Origin: Sialis fuliginosa
Taxonomy: Eukaryota; Arthropoda; Insecta; Megaloptera; Sialidae
Direction of reading: 5' to 3'
Assembly: GCA_961205875.1 (NCBI GenBank)
Contig: OY540811.1
Coordinates: forward strand, 34,317,340-34,381,339
Length of the DNA stretch: 64,000 bases
The notes under the pieces were generated by a model that made no database searches, was not told the DNA's origin, and saw only the letters and a program-made list of their open reading frames with translations. Positions 1 to 11,812 of this stretch are shown here, piece by piece (position 1 is the stretch's first letter; each line of letters begins with the position of its first letter). The position numbers were made by a program, and so were the translations under genes.

Positions 1-396
1 AACTGTGCAAATTTGTTCACCTGATATGATCCTGTACAATTATTAATAATCAAACAATTTAATGTGCGTAATATATTAACGTTTTTGTTAATATATCATT
101 ATATTTTTTTAAGGTCAATTAATGTTATATTTACAAACATACTTTTGCTGCACAAAATGTTAAAAAACTGCATTTTTTGTGTTATGAAATGATTGTTTCC
201 ATTAAAATTTTTGGTAATAAAATGTTGTTATATCATAATTATTATATTTATGTTTGATTTTTTAAATAAATACGTATATTATTTATGAATTTCTTAGTAG
301 AAAGCAATAATAAAATTTAAAAATTCCGGAAAATCCGGCCGGAACCAGAACCGAAATAAAATCGTGAATTCTGCCCGGAATCCCGGTACACCTCTA
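1..396 (-). mobile_element. hAT-like element, one end (cut by the window edge)
   Basis: Ends with CCCGGTACACCTCTA at 396, the reverse complement of the TAGGGGTGTACC start of the copy at 39677. Both share the inner CCGGCCGGAA block, the A+T-rich body, and the sequence CATATCAGGTG further inside. The terminal TAGGGGTG form suggests a hAT-type element. The other end is missing in both places, so target duplications could not be tested. Confidence 0.6.
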
Positions 397-659
397 TTCT
401 TAACAAAATACACTCCAACATAATTTTGTTTTATTAATTACTTTTTTATCAAACTAATTTCTATCTTCCAAATACCAACAAAAAAAAACAAAAAATTCAA
501 TAACAACTTTTTCTATGTGTTTAAGTCAACTAGTGACATAAACTATTCTCTATGTCCGGTGGTTCATTACTGCCATTGCTACAGGGCCTTATAACACCTC
601 TTATTTTCCAGCTTTTCCAGATAACATATATTTTTTTATTATTTTTCCTGGCAAACTAC

Positions 660-1530
660 ATGCATAAAGATACACATATCAAAAAACATCTGCCAAGTAA
701 ATGAACAGTGCTTCTTCGTGTTAGGTGTTTAGATAAATTGCCTGGAATTGGTTAACCATTTAATTTTTATAGAATTTTACTAACAAATATTAGTTCGAAA
801 TTTTTCTTAAAACACACCTGATTATGTTTTCGTATATTTTTAATTTCTTGACAATTTCAATCTAAATCTAAATTTAAGTAAACGTCAAAATGACATTTAT
901 AACGCCAAAATGACATCAAAAACGCCAACATGACATTTAACATGTCATAGAAAATATCAATTTTAAAAAACAAATGAATTTTTAAAGCAAAATGTGATAC
1001 ATATTTTTAATATATATTTTACAACAAACGTTGTAGATCTATATTATAGAAAATGTAATGCTGTATAAAAAAGATTCTACAAAATTTTCACGTAAAATGT
1101 GTCGTTCTTGAGATATCTTGAAAAAATAAATATTTTGGGATATCACCCCTCCCCCTTACACACAATATTGATGATTTTGAAGTGGGGCCGTCCTCAAGAC
1201 AAACCCAACCATCCGATCAAGTTTCATTAATATCGGTTCAGTGGTTCATGAGTTATGCGTGTAACAAGGATTCAGGGGACAAACGGACACATGGACGAAC
1301 GGACGGACGGACAGACAAATACGGAACGAAAAGTGTTTGTCTTGACGTGAAACGAATAGATCAATTTAAAATTTTGAATTCGGAGAACATTTTTTTTGTC
1401 TCAATCTGAAACGATCACAAAGCTTCTCGTATCTTCGATATTGCGACGAAGCAAAACTACAATTTTCGAAGATAAAAAATAGTTTCAGTAACAAGTAAGT
1501 TAATGTAGTAAGTTAACGACTCATGTGAAT
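660..1530 (+). repeat. Unclassified interspersed repeat, copy 1
   Basis: Begins near TCTGCCAAGTAAATG. It includes repeated AACGCCAAAATGACAT-like motifs, the phrase GAGATATCTTGAAAAA, CACCCCTCC, and a run of GGACGGACGG units before ACGGAACGAAAAG. The same blocks in the same order occur at 14925-15700 and reversed at 46800-47500, with a short piece at 54127-54210. The reading frames inside are short and not conserved in sense, so it looks non-coding. No terminal repeat or target duplication was resolved. It may be a Helitron-like or other non-autonomous element. Confidence 0.7.
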
Positions 1531-1784
1531 AATTTAGCCCTTGTATAATACAATAGAATCATATACTTTTCAGAATCAATTATGTAACTACATGGAAGCT
1601 GTAACGCGAAGTTTAAAAAGTCATATAGACGTCGCCGTGGCGACTTCCGTTACTCACAACGGGCAAACGACGAGTCCGATTGTAAAAATTTTGCTGATTA
1701 TATTTACTTGTTAATGACCCACATCACATATGAATTTTAACAAAATCTGAAAGGTCACTGTATATCTCATTGGTGGCTTTCTAA

Positions 1785-2509
1785 TAGATTTGGACATTTT
1801 AGTTCATGACAGAGAGCGCTCCCTATAGTTCAGTGGTCTTTAATGAACTAGTTCGTTCTTCTAGTTCTTTTAGTTCATAGAATTTTTTCCGGACTATACG
1901 ATGACATTTTATTGATTTAGATATATTGGATTGTTGGATTTTTAATGTATAATAAAAAATTTTAATTAGTAATTTTGTATTACTATTTTTTTTATCAAAC
2001 AATAGAAATGTAAACTGCTGCAATTTTTAATTCGTAATTAATTTATAAACAAGATCGATATTTTTAAAAGTATATATTTCAAATAATCTTTTTTTATCGA
2101 ACCCTCGATATATATGAAGATTTTGAAATATTTTCAATGGTACATTATTTATTGTATTGTAATTTAAGCAATATATTTCAATTTCACTAAAATCTGTGAT
2201 ATTCCTTTTTGTTGATTGTCATAAAATAATATAAAAATCACGTGCTTTTGACAAACATATTGCATTCTTTTGAACAAAAAAATTCAATATAATATATCTT
2301 TAGTAAAATAAATTCAAAATGGGTAATAAAGTATTGAAAACGTAAATTATTAAACATAAAAATCGTACAATCTGATTTTTAGAACAGTGTATTTGAAGTG
2401 TATCGGGAACTATTGAACTAAAAGAGAGGAGCGCATACGAACTAGTTCGTCTAGTTCTCGTGTGGGAGCGCTCTTTTGAACTAGTTCGTTCGTGAACTAC
2501 ACAAGTCTA
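1785..2509 (+). mobile_element. Non-autonomous hAT element, copy 1
   Basis: A 725-bp element with imperfect inverted ends (TAGATTTGGACATTTTAG and CTACACAAGTCTA) and a perfect 8-bp target duplication CTTTCTAA at 1777-1784 and 2510-2517, the hAT hallmark. Near both ends it carries GAACTAGTTCGTTC and GAGCGCTC palindromic motifs, probable transposase-binding subterminal repeats. No transposase is encoded. Further copies lie at 13704-14400 and, inverted, at 57888-58512. Confidence 0.9.
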
Positions 2510-2817
2510 CTTTCTAATGGAATGACCCTAACAAAATTAATTAAGACCGAACGTAAAATTTGAGCATATAAACATTGACCTATTTATCGAAACAATCCAA
2601 ATGCAAAAGATTTCGTTAAAATCGGTTCATAGAGGCCCGATTCATTTTGCTGTTTTTCAGTATAATTACAGTGGACTATTAGTTCTAAAAACCGAGACGT
2701 TAAATAAGACTTATCTGACTCTCATATTATCTCGTCTATTGTGCAACCATATATTCAATTATAAACATATATACTTACATAATTATTGTCACTATATCTG
2801 TTACTTGTTTGTTGCAG

Positions 2818-2924
2818 GATTAGCGTTCCAACCAGAGTTCGCGGAGCCCATCACAAATCTGACAGTTCCCCTCGGACGCGACGCGACATTCAAGTGCCTG
2901 GTGTTACATCTCGGTGGATACCGG
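2818..2924 (+). CDS. DIP/lachesin-family Ig protein, internal exon (first half of Ig domain 1)
   Basis: Internal exon of 107 nt. It follows a pyrimidine-rich tract ending in TTTGTTGCAG and stops before the donor GTAAGT at 2925. The reading frame enters with two bases of a split codon and leaves in phase 0. It encodes ...LAFQPEFAEPITNLTVPLG and then RDATFKCLVLHLGGYR. This is the A-C strand part of an I-set/V-set Ig domain, with the first disulphide Cys in FKC and a glycosylation sequon in NLT. The protein continues exactly in phase into the exon at 26578 (GGYR followed by VGWVKAD). DIPs are secreted or GPI-anchored neuronal recognition proteins that bind Dpr proteins; lachesin is a close paralogue. 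The family is clear but the orthologue is not, so no symbol is given. Signal peptide, Ig2, Ig3 and the C-terminus lie outside the window. Confidence 0.93.
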
Positions 2925-3544
2925 GTAAGTTTAACTTATCATTATAGCTGTAACTTCGTTCTACACAATCTAGTACCACATTGCTCTACAGTACATATAA
3001 TACATATACGTTAGGGTGAGTCGAAACTCACTAGTTTCGAATCATTTTAAAAGCAGTAGACTGCTCTTTTATTTATATTAATTATATGTAATTATAAAAC
3101 AGCTGTAAATAGTGTCCTAAGGTTTCAATGTATGAGGATTTTTTCAGATGCACTCATTAATATATCTACTACGATTGTCTGAAAATCCCTATTAATTGAT
3201 ATTCCGAAAAAAAGTTATAAGCATATCTGTAAACGGATATAAAATACATAACAAGATATATTTTTATAAAATCGAATTAAACAAATAAATTTATATCTTA
3301 TGAACCGTTTGATTTAAGAACCAAAATTTTCTTTCAAAATGTTCATAATTCGATTATTCATAATGTGTATGCTATACAAAGATACACAATATGTAAATGT
3401 CCAGGTAAAAAACGGTTAATAATAAGTGAAAATATGATACATCGTAATTTATCATATGAAAATTAAAACAGCCATATTTTTTCCATATCCCCAATTTATG
3501 GAGATTTTTGCACTTATCTAATGTAATATAAGTACTACATACAG

Positions 3545-3900
3545 GTTGTCCCAAGTCTGTGTTCAATATTTCATTTATTATAACAAATGGAAGAAAACTT
3601 TAAATACAAAAGTTAACTGGTTAGACAAGACGGATATTTTAAAAATAGTTACACTTATATAGGCTGTCCCATAAGTGCGTTACAAATCAAAGTTATATTT
3701 TCTTAAATACAATGTATATTTATTTGATTGATAATCTAAAAGCATTTTTTTTTTGATATTTTGATACAAGCATGTGTGGGATTATACTGAGCGGTTTAGA
3801 AATTATGACCATTTTTATAAGAAAAATTACATATTTTCAACATCTTGTTATTTTCTAATTACAACAAAAAAATTTTGTTTTCTGCTGCTTATTTATTATT
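3545..3900 (+). repeat. Fragment of the GTGTCCCAAGACTG fold-back family
   Basis: Contains GTTGTCCCAAGTCTGTG, then the TTCATTTATTATAACAAATG block, and at 3660 GGCTGTCCCATAAGTGCG. These match the arms of the larger fold-back elements at 6279-7621 and 7621-8830. Only one arm is present here, so it is a solo fragment. Confidence 0.75.
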
Positions 3901-3904
3901 TATT

Positions 3905-3970
3905 AAGACAGACGGACGGACGAACAAAGCGAAACGATAAGGGTTCCTAGTTTTCTACGGAACCCTAAAA
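3905..3970 (-). repeat. Fragment of the GGGTTCCGTAG interspersed repeat
   Basis: GACAGACGGACGGACG followed by AAGGGTTCCTAGTTTTC and ACGGAACCCTAAA. This is the reverse complement of the start of the copies at 38325-38660 and 56076-56900. The family's hallmark is two short inverted words (GGGTTC and GAACCC) followed by tandem GTCCGTCTGTCT units. Confidence 0.7.
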
Positions 3971-4199
3971 ATGATTTCAAAACGCACCCTATATTCATAG
4001 TGAGTTCATATTTCTATAACTGGCACCAAAATCTTCTAAATTACTACTATCAATACCAAACAAACTAAAAAAATGCATATAATCGTAGAAATCATACCCT
4101 GAAACACATTAAATCTAAAAATGTATAGATAAATAATATATCATAAAATCCCACCCAAAAATGAATAAGAAAATTTCCATACATATACACAAATTATAG

Positions 4200-4560
4200 G
4201 TAAGTACCTACACATCTGAGAGCGTCGAGATTTGATATTCAGCAGTCATACAAGCAAGCACACGTACGCTAGAAACAGGAGGAGCGCTTTATACTCGCAG
4301 CGGCGGTTCCGGCAATATTTTACCGCTAAAAATCATTTAGCACAAACTTTCAGCTCGACGTAAAGCGCTCACGTACGCTACTGAACGCGAGATCTGCCGC
4401 CAGAGGCGCTGCGTACACACAAGCGACACCAGCTCCGCTCTAGCGGCGGCCGCACGAGCTTAGTGGTCGCGCGTGATTGGTCGCGCGGGTGTTTTGTATT
4501 GGCGGGAAATGTATACCGCCTCGGGACATTTCAAATAAAGATAATTTTACTTTTTTTGAT
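4200..4560. promoter_or_regulatory. CpG-rich island with promoter-like motifs
   Basis: An abrupt G+C- and CpG-rich block inside A+T-rich intron. It has two ATTGG (inverted CCAAT) boxes at 4476-4480 and 4498-4502, and the second overlaps the E2F-like site TTGGCGGGAAA. A direct repeat TGGTCGCGCG lies at 4464 and 4478. CACGTACGCTA occurs twice, near 4261 and 4370. A CCGCCAGAGGCGCTG word at 4397-4411 resembles a CTCF-type core lacking one base. No long reading frame and no copy elsewhere in the window. It could be an alternative promoter, a 5' non-coding exon, an enhancer, or an unknown G+C-rich transposon piece. The strand is undecided. Confidence 0.45.
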
Positions 4561-4939
4561 TGAATTTCGATATAGGTATTTGTGTGTGTCTGTGTGGGGG
4601 TATTGAATGAGGTTTCGTGATTTGAAAAAATAATGTTATTTATTATTCGCTGAAGACAATTATTTTTATCATTTTTTTGTGTAGAATTGTGGAGGTTTGT
4701 ATAAATATTATTACAAAAGTAATATCTTTGTTTTTATTACATCAATCTGAAGAATGTAATTTGTAGGTACTAAGATATGTTTTCTTTTGAAAAAACGGTT
4801 TTATAAAAAAATACTATGTTATTTCTTAACCTCCGGACGCTAGATTAGAGTCACATGGAGCACAAAACATTTTGTTTTTAACATATTATTATATATTTCT
4901 AACAAATATCCACCTCACTGTAAATTCAATCCTTTTTAC

Positions 4940-5750
4940 TGGTTTGATAAAGTTTAAAGGACCCCGAACATTTCTTATGGGAAAACAGCAAAATTTTTGA
5001 TATGTTGTAGTTTATGTGAAGCTGATCAAAAGCTCTCGTGGACAGAACTTCGAAAAATGAGCCGTTTCGGCGATAAAAATTTTAAAGATGATTTAAATTA
5101 ACGTTTTATTTAAGTTTTTATTCTTTTAACACTTTAAGTTTTAAGTAAATAATAACATCATAATATTGGTTATATTACAAGAATACTAAATCTTAATTTT
5201 TCAGGGGATTATCAACCAACGTTTCGTCACACATTTCATTGGACATCTTTAGGGCTCTTCTAAAAGTCAGAAGAGCCCTGATGCGGCTTACACCAAGAAG
5301 CCAACATCCATATAAGATATTAAATAAAATTATCTGTAAAAAGTTTCAAATCACATTGTATTGTTGTTCTCATTTTTTTTGTAACAGCAAACTATCATAA
5401 TTTATACCATATATCATCTACAATTTGTTTACTTATCATAGTAAAAAAAATTAATCATTATATTTTTCATCATTGTGATGTAATTAATTATAGTGTACCT
5501 CAGGAACATCATTAGTTTAAAACTTAAAAAGCCAAAAAAGCATTAAAAAAATAAAAACTTAAAAAACATTAATTTGAATATTTTATCTTTAAAAATTTTT
5601 ATCGCCGAAACGGCTCATTTTTCGAAGTTGTGCCTGTGAGAGCTTTTGATCAGCATCACATAAACTACAACATATCAAAAATTTAACGATTTTCACCGAA
5701 AGCCATTTCCCATAAGAATGTGGGTCCTTTACAATAAAGGGTCAACTTTT
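4940..5750. repeat. Fold-back element with ~170-bp arms
   Basis: Left arm from about 4940 (TTTAAAGGACCCC ... GAGCCGTTTCGGCGATAAA) and right arm from about 5572 (TTTATCGCCGAAACGGCTC ... GGGTCCTTTA) are inverted copies. The spacer holds a separate repeat at 5205-5325. No coding potential seen. Confidence 0.8.
5205..5325 (-). repeat. GAAGAAGTCC/AAACGTTGG interspersed repeat, copy 1
   Basis: Contains CCAACGTTTCGTCACAC, AGGGCTCTTCTAAAAG and GATGCGGCTTACACCAAGAA. The same words occur reversed at 60147-60292 and in part at 52255-52305. The motif type (CTGAAGA, stem, GAAACG) is common near the ends of Penelope-like elements, but no coding part is present and the class is not proven. Confidence 0.55.
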
Positions 5751-6158
5751 CTTTTTTTTTTTTATTTCAGAAAAAATTGGTTATTGTTCTATAAGTTTTA
5801 ATTATTTTCTGATAAATTAATTATCATTACATATTTAATATCACATTATTTAGAACAATGAACAACTTTTCCACTCGAAAATTCCAAAGTTACATTAGGT
5901 TATTCTTATTATTTGTATCTGATGGAACGATAGATAGGGTATTAAAAACCAACTATCACACACCTCCTAGCTTAAGTAGAAAAATACCACGTGAGTCTTA
6001 AGTTACTCCAACTGCTCTCTTGAGAACATTAAATTCGCGTCTGCTCTGTACAAATATTTGTGATTTTTGTAATTATTGAAAACCTGAGCATTATGGATTC
6101 TTCGTTTGGAAGTATGTACGTATTTTTAGACACATTTGGTAGATTTTTAAGAAATATA

Positions 6159-6278
6159 CAGAGTGTCCCAAGACTGTGTCAAAGTTCAATATTTCATTTA
6201 TTATAACAAATGGAAGAAAACTTTAAATACAAAAGTTTTCAGGATAGACAACAAATTTTTAAAATAGTTACATTTATA
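6159..6278 (+). repeat. Partial arm of the GTGTCCCAAGACTG family
   Basis: GTGTCCCAAGACTGTGTC followed by the TTCATTTATTATAACAAATG block, directly preceding the next full copy. It is a tandem partial duplication of the left arm of the element starting at 6279. Confidence 0.75.
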
Positions 6279-7621
6279 TACAGGATGTCCCAAGACTGCG
6301 TCAAAGTTCAATATTTCATTTATTATATCAAATAGAAGAAAACTTTAAATACAAAAGTTGTCAGGTTAGACAAGCCGCATATTTTAAAAATAGTTACATT
6401 TATATAGGGTGTCCCATAAGTGCGTTACAAATCAAAGTTATGTTTTTTTAAATACAATGTGTATTTTTTTGATTAATAATCTTAAAGCATTCATTTTTTT
6501 GGATATTTTGATACAAACATGTGTAGGATTATACTGAGCGGTTTAGAAATTATGACCATTTTTATAAGAAAATTGACATATTTTCAACACATTGTTATTT
6601 TTATATTACAATCAAAAAAAATTTATTTTCTACTAAAAATAGTTTTGGCATATGCTCTATTATTGCGATATTACATCAAACATTTACAAAATTGTATTTT
6701 TTGTACAGGGTGTATCAAAACACTAGACTTAATTTTTTTCAAAATTTTCAAATGGAACACTATATATTTTTACATTTTCGAATTGCCTATTCAATTGTTA
6801 ACACAATTTATAAACTATGTTCTATACCTAAATCTAGCCGTTAAAAAGTTATTTGAAGATTTAATTTAATTTGAATGATAGGTCTCTGGTGGACATTTTG
6901 AACAAAAAAAATTAACTTTTGTGTATCATTTTGTTTATTTAATTTCTAGATTGTCATGTTGTTAAAGTTTGTAAGTTCTAGCAAATTTTTTTATGGATTA
7001 TAATACAGTTGAATTGTTTTTATAAAACATGTTAAGATTTTAAAAATCTTCCAAATAATTATTTAAAGGCTAGATTTAGGTATAGAACATAGTTAATAAA
7101 ATGTGTTTAGAATTGAATAAGCAATTCGAAAATATAAAAATATATAGGGTGTTCCATTTGAAAATTTTGAAAAAAATTAAGTTCAGAGTTTTGATACAGC
7201 CTGTACAAAGAATACAATTTTGTAAATGTTTGATGTAATATCGCAATAAAAGAGAATATGCCAAAACTATTTTTAGTAGAAAACAAATTTTTTTGGTTGT
7301 AATATAAAAATAACAATGTGTTGAAAATATGTCAATTTTCTTATAAAAATGGTCATAATTTCTAAACCGCTCAGTATAATCCTACACATGCTTGTATCAA
7401 AATATCCAAAAAAATGAATGCTTTAAGATTATCAATCAAAAAAATACACATTGTATTTAAAAAAAACATAACTTTGATTTGTATGGGACATCCTATATAA
7501 ATGTAACTATTTTTAAAATATGCGGTTTGTCTAACCTGACAACTTTTGTATTTAAAGTTTTCTTCTATTTGATATAATAAATTAAATATTGAACTTTGAC
7601 GCAGTCTTGGGACACCCTGTA
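6279..7621. repeat. Long fold-back element, ~590-bp arms
   Basis: Left end TACAGGATGTCCCAAGACTG and right end CAGTCTTGGGACACCCTGTA are inverted repeats. The arms run about 6279-6880 and 7040-7621 and match through TGTCCCATAAGTGCGTTAC, the AAACCGCTCAGTATAATC-type block and the centre. The short frames at 6519-6869 (+) and 7076-7316 (-) are the same sequence read from the two arms and are not genes. The TACAGGGTG-type ends suggest a Tc1/mariner-like origin. Confidence 0.88.
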
Positions 7622-8830
7622 GGATGTCCCATAAGTGCGTTACAAATTAAAATTATATTCTTTTAAATACAAAGTATATTTTTTAATTGATAATCTAAAA
7701 GTATCTATTTATTTTTGGAAATTTTGATATAAGCATACGTGAGATAATACTGAACTGTTTAAAAATTATTACCATTTTTGTAAGAAAATTGGAATATTTT
7801 CAACACCTTGTAATTTTCTAATTACAACCAAAAAATGTGTTCTCTGCTTAAAATAGTTTTGGTATATGTTCTATTATTGCGATATTACATCAAACATTTA
7901 CAAAAGTGTATTCTTTGTAGAGATTATATCAAATCTCTGAACCCAATTTTTTTAAATTTTCAAATGGACACCCTATATATTTTCACATTTTCGAATTGCC
8001 TATTTTATTCTAAACACATTTTATAAACTATGTTTTATTCCTAAATCCAATAATATGAAAACTTACCCGCTATCAACGAAAAAGTTAGAATTTAGATACT
8101 TTTTTCGGTCATTATTTATAGGGATCAGGCCCGGTGACAAGAGTACTAAGGGTACAGCTATATGGGGTTCCAAACTTTGAGGCCACCATTTGATATACAT
8201 AAATCAGTCGTAAACTAGCCACGCGGCAACGATATATCGAGAAAAAACGACGAAAGTTATTGGCCCCAAAATTTGTGTTGCCGGGCCTGATACAGATAGA
8301 TGTAATACTTTCAAAGAAAATATTAAAAATTAAAATTACAAAACAAAAACGCCTCAAAAAAATATGAAATATGAAAATTTTGAAAAAAATGGGTTCAGAG
8401 CTTACACCCTTTACAAAGAATACAATTTTGTAAATGTTTGATGTAATATCGCAATAATAGAGCATATACCAAAGCTATTTTCAGCAGATAACCTTTTTTT
8501 GTTCGTTAAAAACTTACAAGATGTTGAAAATATTCCAATTTTCTTACAAAAATGGTCATAATTTCTAAACCGCTCAGTATAAACCCACGCATGCTTATAC
8601 CAAAATGTCCACACACAAAATGCTTTTAGATTTATCAATTAAAAAAATATACTTTGTGTTTAAAAAAATATAACTTTCATTTGTAACGCACTTATGGGAC
8701 ACCTATATATGTAACTAGGTATTTTTAAAATTTGTTGCTTGTCTATCATGACAACTTCTATATTTTGTATTTAAATTTTTTTTCTAAATGAAATATTGAA
8801 CTTTGAAACAGTCTTGGGACATCCTGTAGA
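7621..8830. repeat. Second fold-back element of the same family
   Basis: Starts AGGATGTCCCATAAGTGCG directly where the previous element ends. The right arm runs from about 8340 to 8830, ending CAGTCTTGGGACATCCTGTA. Arms of roughly 480 bp flank a centre into which a small hAT element (8125-8289) has inserted. More diverged than its neighbour. Confidence 0.83.
8125..8289. mobile_element. Small hAT-type MITE
   Basis: 165 bp with ends CAGGCCCGGTGAC and GTTGCCGGGCCTG. The flanks ATAGGGAT (8117-8124) and ATACAGAT (8290-8297) match at six of eight positions, fitting a decayed 8-bp duplication. It lies in the spacer of the fold-back element at 7621-8830. Confidence 0.7.
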
Positions 8831-8839
8831 TTAATCAAA

Positions 8840-9700
8840 CATGTCATGTAAAAATAACCGTTATTTTTTTTTTTTTAATTTCTCAAATATATTAGTCTTT
8901 TAGTTGTACTTAAATTATAATTATGTTAAAAAAATTGCCATTTTATTTTTAGTGATTTTTTTATTGATATTGTAGGTAGGAAAAATCCCAAATCTGTAAA
9001 TTAAAAAAATAACTTTTAAAAATATGTTGAATTTGTAGAATTTATTATTTAGGTAATTTCAACCCAATTTTTGTTACCCTTTTTCATTTTAAGGGGGTGA
9101 AATCAGCTCTTAAATATTGTTTTTTTTTCGTTTTTATTTTATAATTTCTAAATACGATAAGAGATACTAAAAAATTTTAACAACAACAATTACAGCACTC
9201 ATTTAGGTCTATCATTTGGCACCCCCAAGTTTGAAGATTGAATTGTTTACTGAATCAAAGTGACAGTGAAATGAGTTTCCGAATAAATTGTTAAAATAAT
9301 GTACCTTCATTATCTTTTTTTAAAATAAATATTAAAAAAATAATTTAATTAAAAAAAATTTTTTTTTAATTTTTAAAATTTTTTTAAATTTATTTCTATT
9401 CTCAGCTTTCTAACCATTTCAAACATATAATAAAATTTTGGCTAGTTTTTGGTCTCAAATACCCCACTGAGCAACGGTAATAACTAAAATTAAATTTGTG
9501 GTGCCATTTTGAGGAGTATATTTTTATGAAAGTAATGTATTTATGAGTATTGAATATTTATTACATTTTTAACAAACCTTCTCATTCATAATGTCCCCAA
9601 ATAAGAACATTTATAGTAACTAGTATCGTCTATGGTTGAAATTCAACTAATATTTTCTGCCTTAACGACAATACACACATGATTTTTTGTGCACATGTAT
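8840..9700. other. Intron stretch with nothing recognised
   Basis: Very A+T-rich DNA with poly-A/poly-T runs. It has no reading frame, terminal repeat or internal copy that I could identify. Confidence 0.5.
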
Positions 9701-10137
9701 GGCACAATCTAGAGCATACAAAAACCCGATAAAATTACAAAAACCGGTTTTCGGTTTTTCATAAAGTGAAAAACCGGTTAACCGGTTTTTAGTCGGGTTT
9801 TTCAATTAAGTTTAAAAAATGTTTTAAACTATTTAAATAAAATAATATTTTAATATTAAAAAAATATAACTTATTTAACTATACCTTTTCAAGTTCAAAT
9901 TGAGACTATTCAATTTCAAACTTTAAATAATCAATTTCAAACTGAGACTTATCAATTTCAAATTGGGAACTATTAATTTTAAATTAGTAAAGTTAGTTTA
10001 AAAGCTAGTATTTAAAGTGATCTAGGTGAAGACAGTAAATATATAGAGTTTCGATTACAGTAGCTAAAAAATATTGTAGGTACGAGAAAATATTATGAAA
10101 ATTATTGTTAATTATATCCGATATGTCACTCATGATA

Positions 10138-11004
10138 TACCGGGTGGTCTATTTAAATTGAGACAAGTAAATATTTCGAAAACTAAAGAATTTCAGAGAA
10201 AATGTTTGGTACAAAAGTTGCAGGGTTAAGAGGGGGAAAACTAATGAATGTAAAAAAAATTAACTTGAGTGTATGTTTTAAGGTCATTTTGAGGTCAACT
10301 TCATTTTTTTAAATGGAAATATATATATATTTTTGCATATTCGTATTCTACAATAAAAAGGAAATAACTTTTGTCAAAAAAGTTTTTTTCAAAAACCTTC
10401 CGGTTTAAACCACAATCTTCTTTTTTCTTCATCAGTTAGCTTATGTAGTTCATATAGCGCTTGATCCAAAAAGTTTCGATATTTTACACCATTCAAGTTT
10501 CCATAACAACAATTTATTTGGAAAGGCTTTCAGTTTTCCAGTTTGGCTAGGCTTTCGAATTATTTTGAAATATCTAATTATTATCATGTTGAAAAATGTA
10601 TTGAAGTTGATGGTTATCACTTCGAATATTTATTATTTACATTAATAAAACATTTTAAATTTCCATTATTTTTAGTTTAATTTTTTTTAGAAGATTAATT
10701 TCAGATATTTTTAACAAAAAAAATAATTTTTTTTTATTAAACTTGGGATTTAAAAAAAACTTTTTAGACAAAAGTTATTTCCTTTTTGTTGTAGAATAAG
10801 AATATGTAAAAAAATTAATATATTTCCATTTAAAAAAATGAAGTTGACCTCAAAATGACCTTAAAACATACACTCAAGTTCAAATTTTTTACATTCATTA
10901 GTTTTCCCCCTCTTAACCCTGCAACTTTTGTACCAAACATTTTTTCTAAAAATTCTTGGTTTTTAAAATATTTACTTGTCTCAATTTAAATAGACCACCC
11001 GGTA
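10138..11004. mobile_element. Non-autonomous mariner-like element with long inverted arms, copy 1
   Basis: 867 bp, TACCGGGTGGTCTATTTAAA ... TTTAAATAGACCACCCGGTA, flanked by TA on each side. Arms of about 255 bp. The centre retains a fragment of a D,D-type transposase on the - strand. The insertion interrupts the hAT-like element 9710-11590. Sister copy at 30754-31625. Confidence 0.92.
10376..10525 (-). pseudogene. Transposase fragment inside the mariner-like element, copy 1
   Basis: Reads LNGVKYRNFLDQALYELHKL followed by TDEEKRRLWFKPEG, then an in-frame stop. It aligns without gaps to the fragment in the second copy and resembles the LNG..YL.FL...LP.LL.....RR.MWFQHDGAP block of insect mariner/Tc-like transposases around the second catalytic Asp. 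That Asp is absent here. A relic, not a functional gene. Confidence 0.75.
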
Positions 11005-11812
11005 TAATATATATGATGCATTAATTATGATTTGTTAATTTGGACAATAGTAAACAATTGAGGGCCTGATTTTAAATAAAATTAAGAAATTAAAAATCTT
11101 TGATATATGTTAACTTAATTAATTAATATTCGTAACAATAATAAGTAAAATAATAATTGTAACAGTGGCTCCTATATGAGTGCGTTGGGGGGGGGGGGGA
11201 GATTCTAGCCTGGGGGTCTAGGGCTAAGGGGGACTGGCCCGGCGAGCAAAAATAAAAGTCAGTGAATGGTATATTTACGTATTTAAATTATTAATTGAAT
11301 GGCCGAAAAAAAATCTGGCCAAGAATTTCTTTTGGGGTCCGCCAACAATTCCAATCTGGGGGTTCGTGATAGTATGTGGAGGCCATAATTGCAGCTATAG
11401 TAAATATATTTTGTATTGTAAGACATTATATTATATTGAAATAAATAATTTATTTATTTTCATCCCAAATGTGAAATTTACAATTCCCAATTTGAAATTG
11501 ATTAGTCTAAATTATATTTGACTTTCGGTTTTTCGAAAAAACCCGGTTTTACGGTTTTGGTAAATTTTAACGAAAAATCGGTATGCCCTACACAATACCT
11601 AAAAAAACGTACGTCAATTTTCGATGTTCGTATTAATACATATATAGATAATATAGACAGAAAGTCAATTTATTTTAAATATGTATAGTTTTTCAGCATT
11701 TGCAAGGTAACATTAACAATCTTTAATTCTGCAAAACAAAAAATCTCGTACCTACCCATCTGTAATTACTTTCGCTAAAGTTTGCTAAAGCGAATAGTAA
11801 AATAAGCAAATG

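Larger units (their letters stand above)
1..2817 (+). other. Upstream intron segment of the same gene
   Basis: Sequence ending in the acceptor of the first exon. It holds the end of a hAT-like element (1-396), an interspersed repeat (660-1530), a hAT element (1785-2509) and repeat-like DNA of unknown type around 1590-1780 and 2510-2650. Positions 397-659 show nothing recognisable. Confidence 0.7.
9710..11590 (+). mobile_element. hAT-like element with ACCGG repeats, copy 1, carrying a nested insertion
   Basis: Ends TAGAGCATACAAAAACCCG and TCGGTATGCCCTA. The flanks GCACAATC and CACAATAC suggest a decayed 8-bp duplication. Both subterminal zones are rich in AACCGGTT words. It is homologous to the cleaner copy at 40766-42039 (opposite orientation). 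A mariner-like element (10138-11004) has inserted into it; the other copy supplies the empty site. Confidence 0.85.

Noticed and set aside
1182-1409. Frame with GDKRTHGRTDGRTDKYG repeats at 1182 and its mirror at 46905-47123
   Set aside because: The repeats are translations of GGACGGAC units within an interspersed repeat found in three copies.
2601-3014. 137-codon frame taken as one coding region around the first exon
   Set aside because: Only 2818-2924 is exon; the rest is intron read through the acceptor and donor.
6519-7316. Overlapping frames of 116, 62 and 69 codons on both strands with shared peptides (LLRYYIKHLQNCI...)
   Set aside because: They are the two inverted arms of one fold-back repeat read in both directions; sequence is A+T-driven and not a gene pair.
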